In this document: piece by piece, positions 1-5,338 of the stretch | Layout: every line of letters begins with the position of its first letter | Numbering within the stretch: position 1 is the stretch's first letter | Source of the DNA: Candidatus Bathyarchaeota archaeon | GTDB lineage: Archaea > Thermoproteota > Bathyarchaeia > Bathyarchaeales > Bathycorpusculaceae | DNA: 7,771 nt | Assembly: GCA_030627225.1 (NCBI GenBank) | Contig: DAOUSM010000035.1 | Location: 1-7,771 of the forward strand | Reading direction: 5' to 3' | The notes under the pieces: generated by a model | Seen by the model: the letters and a program-made list of their open reading frames with translations, nothing else | What the model was told of the DNA's origin: nothing | The model's database searches: none | Translations under genes and position numbers: made by a program

Positions 1-867
1 GCAACCGCAGACATAGGAGACTATAATATTGTAGACCCATTTCACAAAAAAGCATATGGAATAACGGCGATTAATTACACCCGAGATGTGGAAAATTTTG
101 CAATAATGAAAAAAATAATCGATAAAATAGTCGATAAAGACGATCCAATGGCGAAATACAAATCACCAACTGACATGGGTGTCAACATGGTTAAAGAGGG
201 AATAATCGATGATGATGTAGTGCGTGAAGCAAGTGAGGAAGAAATCGTGAGACGCTATTTCAGGTATCACAGAGAATTTGTAGAGGGCGATACTCCCTAC
301 GATACACTTGAGAGAATGGAAAAAATTGTGAAAAAAGCAGGTGTCAAACCCGAAGATCGTTCTGTTGTCCTGCCAGCAAGAGAAGCAGCGGAGGACGCTA
401 GAAAAAGAAAAGACGAGGGGAAAGGATATAAAGGTGTGTTCTGTGGTGCGGCAATCGAAATCTTTCTGAATTCAGGCAAAACCGTAATCGTAACAGGCAA
501 AAATTCGCCACTACTCTACGCTGAATCGGCGGCGATTCTAAACGCAACAAAAACCATTGCAGAAATACCGGATGAAATCGATGTGATATCTCCAAATGTA
601 ATCCGAAGCGCTATACGATTAAAGAACCTAATGAGGTTAAGCAGCACAGCATTAGATGTAAAAGAAATACTCGACGCCTTAGCTGCAAGTGCAGTATCGG
701 ACAAGAATGCACGCAGATGCTTAGATGCATTGGATAAATTGAAAGGTTGCGAAATGCACACTACCCATCTTATGAACGAAAGCAGCGAAAAAGCGCTGAA
801 CCATATAGGCTTAAACTTAACGACAGATGCAAGATTACCGTTTCCCGATGAACCTTTTCGTTCCTAA
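1..867 (+). CDS. DUF1846 (UPF0371) family protein, 5' end outside window
   Basis: The reading frame is open from base 1 to the TAA at 865-867 (288 codons), so the gene is cut by the window edge. The GTG at 88 lies inside conserved sequence and is not the start. The upstream codons read AINYTRDVENF, a segment typical of this family just before its middle. Further family signatures follow: KSPTDMGVNM at codons 55-64, then IIDDDVVREAS and EEIVRRYF, VVLPAREAAED, a NATKTIAEIPDEIDVISP segment, and a C-terminal CEMHTTH...LGLN-like ending (here HIGLNLTTDARL). DUF1846 proteins are usually about 500 residues, so the visible part is the C-terminal half or slightly more. The family's biochemical role is, to my knowledge, not established, so I assign none. 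No frameshift or internal stop is seen. The small gene at 971 follows on the same strand after about 100 nt. Confidence 0.88.
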   Translation, partial: ATADIGDYNIVDPFHKKAYGITAINYTRDVENFAIMKKIIDKIVDKDDPMAKYKSPTDMGVNMVKEGIIDDDVVREASEEEIVRRYFRYHREFVEGDTPYDTLERMEKIVKKAGVKPEDRSVVLPAREAAEDARKRKDEGKGYKGVFCGAAIEIFLNSGKTVIVTGKNSPLLYAESAAILNATKTIAEIPDEIDVISPNVIRSAIRLKNLMRLSSTALDVKEILDALAASAVSDKNARRCLDALDKLKGCEMHTTHLMNESSEKALNHIGLNLTTDARLPFPDEPFRS

Positions 868-960
868 CTATTTTACTTAAAAACCACAAAACTACACACC
901 TGTTGCCACAGCGTGCGCAACCAACTAACGTTTTTTAGAAGGAACGCCTATTTTTATTCT

Positions 961-965
961 GGAGA
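961..965 (+). promoter_or_regulatory. Ribosome binding site GGAGA of the small membrane protein
   Basis: GGAGA is followed by five bases and the ATG at 971. This site decides between the 971 frame and the overlapping frame that begins at 913, which has no such site. Confidence 0.6.
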
Positions 966-970
966 ATACA

Positions 971-1138
971 ATGGTGATATGGGAACTGCTGTTTTTGTTC
1001 TTGTTAGCAGTTTCTGTTGTCTTTGTTATTGGTTTGATATCATGTGCTCTTTTAGCGTCGGATTGGCGAATGAAGCCGGTATTGGATATCTATAAAAGAT
1101 TCTACGAAAATATTAAACGAAAGTTTAAGGGTTATTAG
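971..1138 (+). CDS. Small single-span membrane protein (55 aa), unknown function
   Basis: An ATG at 971 opens 55 codons ending in TAG at 1136-1138. GGAGA at 961-965 sits five bases upstream, an ideal Shine-Dalgarno placement, which is the main reason for calling a gene this short. The protein starts MVIWELLFLFLLAV and has one continuous hydrophobic stretch, roughly residues 3-29, rich in Leu, Val, Phe and Ile. A short basic tail follows (YKRFYENIKRKFKGY), as expected of a one-pass membrane peptide with a positively charged cytoplasmic end. I recognise no family. A longer overlapping frame at 913-1095 lacks a ribosome binding site and a sensible composition, so I prefer this one. The stop is TAG; reading through it would add only six codons before a TGA at 1157-1159. 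It lies about 100 nt after the DUF1846 gene and converges on the PUA/EVE-like gene. Its regulation is unknown. Confidence 0.6.
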   Translation: MVIWELLFLFLLAVSVVFVIGLISCALLASDWRMKPVLDIYKRFYENIKRKFKGY

Positions 1139-1173
1139 TTCTGGGTTCCTACAGGTTGAAAGACGCCAGAAGC

Positions 1174-1190
1174 TTCTCCGCAGAGGAGAG
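1174..1190. other. Short hairpin between convergent genes
   Basis: TCTCC at 1175-1179 can pair with GGAGA at 1185-1189 across the loop GCAGA, with one more T-G wobble pair outside. It lies between the end of the small membrane protein gene and the end of the PUA/EVE-like gene, so it could slow or stop transcription from either side. No T-run follows it on either strand, so calling it a terminator would be a guess. The rest of 1139-1209 holds nothing I can name. Confidence 0.3.
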
Positions 1191-1209
1191 ACCACTATCT
1201 ATAAAGTGT

Positions 1210-1617
1210 TTAAGACTGCAAGCGTTCAGCCCGACTTATAATCGAATCCATTTGCTCTTTGTTAAGCGGTAAACTGTGGAGATATTTCCCGCGAAGTTTT
1301 AAATCTTTTAGAAATGTTTCCTTAACAGGCAAGGGCTTTTCAAATTTTATGATGTATTTGAATTCTATGGCTTTTTTCCATCCCCATTTTTCGCATTCTC
1401 GTCTTTCCTCTTCAGAAAGTTCATCCTTTTCGTAGATATTTCCTATTACGCCATAGCCTATGACGGCGTCTCCGATTTTGGTTTTGTGCGTGAATATTAT
1501 TGTTTGCCCCACTTTCCATTTTCTGCGGGCACCAGTATAGTAGATGGCAAGGTTGAAAACTTGGTCAACCCACTTCTCGGTTGCTATCCTTAAAATATAA
1601 CCGTCGGCTTCTACCAT
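1210..1617 (-). CDS. PUA/EVE-like fold protein (135 aa), possible RNA or modified-base binder
   Basis: The 135-residue protein has the size and pattern of a stand-alone PUA-like (EVE/ASCH superfamily) domain. After an opening strand there is a WKVGQTIIF motif (about residues 34-42), where this superfamily has its 'K-P-G-D-x-hydrophobic' turn, followed by a GDAVIGYGVIGNI strand. A charged helix (ELSEEERRECEKW) and a strand (AIEFKYIIKFEKPLPV) come next, then a C-terminal LHSLPLNKEQMDSII that resembles the closing helix of archaeal EVE proteins. There are no transmembrane segments or signal peptide. The start is supported by GGGAGA at 1623-1628, five bases before the ATG. It is the last gene of the dehydrogenase operon, 23 nt after the second dehydrogenase. 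Known members bind RNA or modified nucleobases; I infer only the fold. Why it travels with dehydrogenases is not clear. Confidence 0.6.
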   Translation of the reverse strand: MVEADGYILRIATEKWVDQVFNLAIYYTGARRKWKVGQTIIFTHKTKIGDAVIGYGVIGNIYEKDELSEEERRECEKWGWKKAIEFKYIIKFEKPLPVKETFLKDLKLRGKYLHSLPLNKEQMDSIISRAERLQS

Positions 1618-1640
1618 AAAATTCTCCCATCTTTTACTTT

Positions 1641-2675
1641 TTATGGGTTTATGGCTATTTTTATTTCGCTCTTAGATGTGGAAAGTATTTCGAAGGCTTC
1701 TTTGATTTCCTCCAGCCTCATTTTACGCGTTATAAGGGATCTAACATCAAGCGTTCTGGAAGAGATTAGGTTTAGGGCTTTTCTAAAATGTAAAGGTGTT
1801 GCATGAAAAGTGCCTAAAACTGTTGTTTCTCCGTAATGAAGCAGTTCTGTGTTAACTTTAATTTCTGTTCCGGGTGGGCATCCGCCAAACTCTAGGACTA
1901 TTCCGCCTTTTCCAACGAGTTTTAGGGCTTGCTCCCATGTGGCTGGTAATCCTATGGCTTCGATTACAACGTCTGCACCATACCCATCTGTTAATTGCCT
2001 AACCTTTTCCACAACGTTCTCTCTTCCAGCATTAATCGTTTCATCTGCACCAAGTTTTTCTGCAAAGTTCAGTCTTTCATCTACAAGGTCTATGATTATC
2101 GTTTTTTCAGCACCAATTTTTTTAACAGTTAAAAGATGTAGTAATCCTATTGGTCCAGCACCAATTATTGTCACAGTGTCGCCTAGTTTCACCCTTGCCT
2201 CTTCAACTCCATGTAACACACATGCTAACGGTTCAGTGATTGCAGCTTCTTCATATGAAACGTGCTGTGGAATTTCTTGCATATTCACCAGAACCATACG
2301 GGCTGGAACCTTGATGTATTCTGCATAGGCTCCCCAAAGCCAAATCATGTTTTCGCAAAGGTTATACTTGCCTTTCTGACACATCATGCAATGCAGACAT
2401 GGAGCACTGTTGCCAGCACGGACACGCATACCCTTTTCTGGCCATTCTAACCCTTCACCGACTTTAACCACCTCGCCCGCCCATTCATGCCCGAAGATTG
2501 TTGGAAGTTTTATTACCCTTTCAACGTAGCCCCTTTGAAAGATCTTTAGGTCTGTGCCACAAGTTGTGGCTGCTTTAACCTTGACGAGGACTTCGCCAGC
2601 CTCAATCCTTGGCACTTCGACATCTTCAACTCTTAGGTCTTTTACACCATAAAGCTTGGCTGCCTTCATTTTCAT
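1641..2675 (-). CDS. Zinc-dependent medium-chain alcohol/polyol dehydrogenase
   Basis: This is a cytosolic MDR-family NAD(P)-dependent dehydrogenase of the threonine/sorbitol/butanediol dehydrogenase type, and is full length (344 aa). The N-terminal GroES-like domain carries catalytic zinc residues C39, H63 and E64 (in FGHEWAGEVVKVGEG), with E148 as a likely further ligand. The structural zinc cysteines C93, C96, C99 and C107 are all present. The Rossmann domain has G172-A-G-P-I-G177, and D196 at the end of the second strand favours NAD+ over NADP+. The substrate cannot be read from sequence. Its start overlaps the true end of the upstream dehydrogenase as ATGA (2672-2675), implying coupled translation. 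A second ATG at 2669 gives the more usual MKAA start and sits nine bases after AGGTGA (2679-2684), against three for the first ATG, so the real start may be 2669. The PUA/EVE-like gene follows after 23 nt. Confidence 0.9.
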   Translation of the reverse strand: MKMKAAKLYGVKDLRVEDVEVPRIEAGEVLVKVKAATTCGTDLKIFQRGYVERVIKLPTIFGHEWAGEVVKVGEGLEWPEKGMRVRAGNSAPCLHCMMCQKGKYNLCENMIWLWGAYAEYIKVPARMVLVNMQEIPQHVSYEEAAITEPLACVLHGVEEARVKLGDTVTIIGAGPIGLLHLLTVKKIGAEKTIIIDLVDERLNFAEKLGADETINAGRENVVEKVRQLTDGYGADVVIEAIGLPATWEQALKLVGKGGIVLEFGGCPPGTEIKVNTELLHYGETTVLGTFHATPLHFRKALNLISSRTLDVRSLITRKMRLEEIKEAFEILSTSKSEIKIAINP

Positions 2676-3700
2676 CCCTCACCTAAAACCATGACTTTCA
2701 AACTTTCCTTGTTTTCTAAGGCTGTTTTAAACGCTTTATCTGTTTCCACAAGCCTGAAACGGTGAGTTATCAAATCTTTCACGTTTATTCTGCCAGAATT
2801 TATGAGTTCTAACGCCGTTCTTGTTTCTAAATGCTAGGTTGAATAAGATGGGATTATCTGGATTTCTGAGAAAAACAGTTCTTTTATGCTTAACTGCAGA
2901 TATTTTCCAGGCTGAATAGGCGCAAAAACACAGAGTTTTCCACCTTTACGGCAAACGTTTACGCCAGTTTTATACGCCTCTAAATTTGGTGCGGTAACAA
3001 TTGCAAGGTCTACACCTCTTCCATCAGTCTCAGCCTTAACGACCTCAGTTAAGTCTTCGTTTTCCGGATTAACTGTGACATCTGCTCCAAACTTTTTCGC
3101 CACTTTCAGTCGATAGTCAATTAGGTCACTCACAATTGTTTTTGCAGCTCCGAAGATTTTTGACAAGACCGTATGGATTATCCCTGTTGTTCCAGCACCA
3201 ATTATCGCTACAGAGTCGCCAGTTTGGATTTTACACTTCTTAAGGGCCCTCAAGCAGCAGCCAACTGGTTCAATAAGAGTGGCTTCCTCAAAGGATACAT
3301 TCTCTGGAATTTTTAAAGTGTCTATTTGAAGGTTTAGGGTTGAAACTTTGAAGTATTCCGCGAATCCGCCCGGTTCAATGTTTGTTTTGTGGAATTGTTC
3401 GCATAAAGTGTAGTCTCCATGTATGCAGTAATGGCATGTTAGACAAGCCACATGGTGATGCACAAAAACTCTGTCGCCAACACTGAAGCCTTTAACCTTG
3501 CTTCCTTTTTTGACTATTATTCCCGCTGGTTCGTGCCCTAGAACTAATGGAGCACGACTTTTCAGATACCAATCCATCAGGTCTGAGCCGCAGATTCCGC
3601 AAGCCTTCATCTCCACAAGAACTTCGTCTTCGCCGATTTCGGGTATAGGTATTTCCTCTATCCTTATGTCTTTTTGGCTGTAATACACGGCAGCTTTCAT
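2672..3700 (-). pseudogene. Zinc-dependent medium-chain dehydrogenase interrupted by one in-frame TAG
   Basis: The frame runs from ATG at 3700 to TGA at 2672-2674 (342 codons) with a single TAG at 2834-2836 (codon 289). Codons 1-288 encode a normal MDR dehydrogenase. Catalytic zinc residues are C37, H56 and E57, with E144 as a likely fourth ligand; structural cysteines are C86, C89, C92 and C100. The NAD fold has G168-A-G-T-T-G173 and D192. The 53 codons after the TAG still encode the family's C-terminal part (ALELINSGRINVKDLIT, then FRLVETDKAF), matching the same region of the neighbouring dehydrogenase. The lesion is therefore one codon, without frameshift or decay. Stopping at TAG gives a 288-residue protein lacking the last part of the fold. 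It could be a recent nonsense mutation, a sequence error, or a TAG read as an amino acid. The product would be a cytosolic NAD-linked alcohol or polyol dehydrogenase and the first gene of the operon. Confidence 0.85.
2676..2684 (-). promoter_or_regulatory. Ribosome binding site with two candidate starts for the second dehydrogenase
   Basis: On the minus strand AGGTGAGGG runs directly into ATGAAAATG. The AGGTGA core is three bases from the first ATG (2675) and nine from the second (2669). Spacing and family N-terminus favour the second, while the ATGA overlap with the preceding gene favours the first. Confidence 0.5.
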
Positions 3701-3715
3701 TTCAGCTCAATCGTT

Positions 3716-3727
3716 TTTCTATAGTTA
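3716..3727 (-). promoter_or_regulatory. Possible TATA element for the dehydrogenase operon
   Basis: The minus strand reads TTAACTATAGAAAAA here, centred about 22 bases before the ATG at 3700. An archaeal TATA box at that distance would start transcription at or near the ATG, giving an almost leaderless message. That agrees with the weak ribosome binding site in front of this gene. It is a single weak match and so only tentative. Confidence 0.35.
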
Positions 3728-3736
3728 AGCACTTAA
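3725..3736. promoter_or_regulatory. Inverted repeat TTAAG-CA-CTTAA in divergent promoter region
   Basis: Two five-base arms are separated by two bases and lie directly beside the candidate TATA element of the dehydrogenase operon, between it and the cupin gene. A dimeric regulator could bind here, but a 12-base A/T-rich inverted repeat can also occur by chance. Confidence 0.25.
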
Positions 3737-3767
3737 GACTTTCCAAAATACTAGTTTACCACCTGTG

Positions 3768-3772
3768 GGTGA
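3768..3772 (+). promoter_or_regulatory. Ribosome binding site GGTGA of the cupin gene
   Basis: GGTGA lies six bases before the ATG at 3779 and only three before the in-frame GTG at 3776, so the ATG is the better start. The GGTG part can pair with CACC at 3760-3763 across a four-base loop, which could partly hide the site in the messenger RNA. Confidence 0.5.
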
Positions 3773-3778
3773 GAAGTG

Positions 3779-4120
3779 ATGTATGTAACAAGTGTGGATA
3801 AAGTTGAAGAAATTGAAATGAATGTGGAGAGTGCACGCAGCGTGAAAGTTACGTATTTGCTGCATGAAGGCGTAGGAGCCAAAAAACTTCAGTTGAGACT
3901 TTTCACGATAGATGTTGGTGGTTACACGCCTTCTGAAAAACATAAACATGAACATGAGGTTTTCATACTTCGTGGAAAAGCCCTTGTTCGAGGAGGGGAC
4001 ACCCAAATCATCGTTAAAGGAGGCGACGTCATTTTTATCCCATCATGGGAAGAACATCAATTTAAGAACATAGGTGAAGAAAAACTTCAGTTTTTATGCA
4101 CGAAGGAAACGGTTGAGTGA
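3779..4120 (+). CDS. Single-domain cupin protein (113 aa)
   Basis: This is a small cytosolic cupin_2-type beta barrel that ends with TGA at 4118-4120. Cupin motif 1 begins GGYTPSEKHKHEHE (G47-E60) and runs on to the usual VFILRGKALV strand. Motif 2 is GDVIFIPSWEEHQFKN (G82-N97), with H93 as the expected metal-binding histidine. Aligned with the common family form (GGYTP-L-H-S-H-P-W-E-H-E), the first metal histidine is replaced by E53, while H55, H59 and E60 are kept and H57 is extra. Metal binding is thus likely but with a changed ligand set. Such proteins may be isomerases, dioxygenases or sugar/effector sensors, and nothing here picks one. The gene is divergent from the dehydrogenase operon (78 nt apart) and convergent with the E2 gene, which suggests a link with one of them but does not prove it. 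Confidence 0.85.
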   Translation: MYVTSVDKVEEIEMNVESARSVKVTYLLHEGVGAKKLQLRLFTIDVGGYTPSEKHKHEHEVFILRGKALVRGGDTQIIVKGGDVIFIPSWEEHQFKNIGEEKLQFLCTKETVE

Positions 4121-4146
4121 AATCTTCTATAATAATAAGAAATAAT

Positions 4147-4162
4147 GTGTTTTTCATGAAAA
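4147..4162 (+). terminator. Possible T-rich terminator after the cupin gene
   Basis: A run of five T follows the cupin stop by about 30 bases and begins a perfect 12-base palindrome, TTTTCATGAAAA (4151-4162). Archaeal transcription often ends at T-rich stretches, so this is a reasonable end point for the cupin message. Confidence 0.35.
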
Positions 4163-4193
4163 TCGAAAAATAGGGAAAGCCTCGGTGAATAGG

Positions 4194-4229
4194 TAGAAGT
4201 CTTTAAGGAAGAAAAGACTTAGAAGTCTT
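4194..4229. terminator. Hairpin with flanking direct repeat after the E2 gene
   Basis: AAGTCTTT (4197-4204) and AAAGACTT (4213-4220) form a perfect eight-base-pair stem with an eight-base loop, just beyond the E2 stop codon. In addition TAGAAGTCTT occurs twice (4194-4203 and 4220-4229), the second copy running into the E2 stop. On the minus strand a T-rich stretch follows about 25 bases further on (around 4155-4175). It may end the E1alpha-E1beta-E2 message or protect its 3' end. Confidence 0.45.
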
Positions 4230-5337
4230 AACTCTCAATTTCCAAACCTTTTTCAACTTTTTCCTTAACTTTTCGTAAGAATTCAGCGGCTGGAGCGCCG
4301 TCCACAATTCTGTGGTCATATGAAAGGCTTAAAGTCATGAATGGTATCGTTTCGATTTTTCCATCGGTTATAACTGGTTTTTCCGTTATCTTCCCAACAC
4401 CGAGTATGGCCGCTTCAGGCGGATTAATTATTGGTGTGAAAAATTCAACTCCGTACATGCCCAAATTGGTGATTGTGAAGGTCCCACCAGTCACCTCTTC
4501 CCTAGCTAGTTTTCCTTGTCTAGCTTTTTCCGTTAGCTCCTTAACGGCTGTGTCTATTTCTGTAAAAGATTTTCTGTCAGCGTTACGTATGACTGGAACA
4601 ACTAAACCATATTCCGTAGCAACAGCCACACCCACATTCACATCTTCAAAAATTTTTATCTGATTCCCTTCAAACATCGAGTTTATTATGGGATGTTCAG
4701 TTAATGCTTTTGCAACAGCCTTCACAAGAATAGCCGTATAAGACACTTGAAGTTTCTCGCGTAACGCCGCAGCTTTAGAAACGTCAACATCCATCATTAT
4801 CGTGCTGTGCGGGGCGGTTCTAAAGCTCAAAGAAACCCGTTCGGCAGAGGTCTTTCTAAAACCGCTTAACTGAATAACTTCTTTGACCTTCGGCAGAATC
4901 CCACGGGTCTCCTCAATGAACCTTCTAACATCTTCTTCAACTATTCTCCCTTCGGGTCCGCTGCCCTTAACAAGCGACAGATCTATTGCGTACTCTCTTG
5001 CTAAACGTTTTGCAGCTGGTGAAGCCAAAGCCCTCTTTTCAGCTTTTTCAACTGCTTGAGGTACCTCAGCAGGTATTTTCGTCTCTAAAAAAGGCTCGTC
5101 CGGAGCTGTTATAACCGCTAGAAGCGCGTTAACTGGAACATCAACGCCTTCTTCTACTAGGATTTTTCGCAGTATTCCAGATGCTGGTGCCTCCAAATCA
5201 TATGTGGCTTTTTCTGAAAGCACTTCTACTATTGGTTCACCTTTCTCGACGGTGTCTCCCTCTTTTTTGTACCATCTGCCAACTGTGCCTTCTTTCATTG
5301 TAAGGCTGAGCCTTGGCATAACAACTTTTGTTACCAT
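4228..5337 (-). CDS. Dihydrolipoyl acyltransferase (E2) of a 2-oxoacid/acetoin dehydrogenase complex
   Basis: E2 forms the core of the complex and passes the acyl group from E1 to coenzyme A through a lipoyl arm. All three domains are visible in 369 residues. The N-terminal lipoyl domain (1-78) has the lipoylated lysine K43 in SEKAT. A short linker leads to the peripheral-subunit-binding domain (about 104-141, SPAAKRLAREYAIDL...GSGPEGRI). The catalytic domain (about 155-369) contains FTITNLGMYGVEFFTPIINP and the active-site DHRIVDG with H342 and D346. The length is short for the family because there is one lipoyl domain and brief linkers. Lysine 43 lies in S-E-K instead of the usual D-K. The gene starts one base after the E1beta stop (TAAAATG), with AAGGA inside the E1beta end as ribosome binding site. 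The acyl specificity cannot be settled from sequence alone. Confidence 0.93.
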   Translation of the reverse strand: MVTKVVMPRLSLTMKEGTVGRWYKKEGDTVEKGEPIVEVLSEKATYDLEAPASGILRKILVEEGVDVPVNALLAVITAPDEPFLETKIPAEVPQAVEKAEKRALASPAAKRLAREYAIDLSLVKGSGPEGRIVEEDVRRFIEETRGILPKVKEVIQLSGFRKTSAERVSLSFRTAPHSTIMMDVDVSKAAALREKLQVSYTAILVKAVAKALTEHPIINSMFEGNQIKIFEDVNVGVAVATEYGLVVPVIRNADRKSFTEIDTAVKELTEKARQGKLAREEVTGGTFTITNLGMYGVEFFTPIINPPEAAILGVGKITEKPVITDGKIETIPFMTLSLSYDHRIVDGAPAAEFLRKVKEKVEKGLEIES

Positions 5338-5338
5338 T

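Noticed and set aside
913..1095. 60-codon frame overlapping the small membrane protein
   Set aside because: It has no ribosome binding site and a poorer composition, whereas the frame starting at 971 has GGAGA at ideal spacing and a clean membrane span.
1139..1172. Sequence GGTTGAAAG resembling the end of an archaeal CRISPR repeat, and GGTTCC resembling a tRNA T-arm
   Set aside because: There is a single copy with no spacing pattern, and no cloverleaf can be built around the GGTTCC.
1849..2328. Long open frame on the + strand opposite the second dehydrogenase
   Set aside because: It is antisense to a gene with full zinc and NAD motifs, has low-complexity Ser/Thr/Pro-rich composition and no ribosome binding site; it is a codon-bias shadow.
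2787..2799. Inverted repeat ATTCTG-C-CAGAAT 37-49 bases beyond the in-frame TAG, as a possible read-through signal
   Set aside because: The RNA could form only a four-pair stem with a five-base loop, and it lies in conserved coding sequence; too weak to count as recoding evidence.
2834..3700. Treating the first dehydrogenase as a naturally short 288-residue protein
   Set aside because: The codons after TAG encode the conserved C-terminal part of the family and end exactly at the ATGA junction, so the short form is not the ancestral gene.
3776..3790. GTGATG resembling a C box of a C/D small RNA, and the GTG as alternative cupin start
   Set aside because: No matching D box or guide structure is visible, and the ribosome binding site spacing favours the ATG at 3779.
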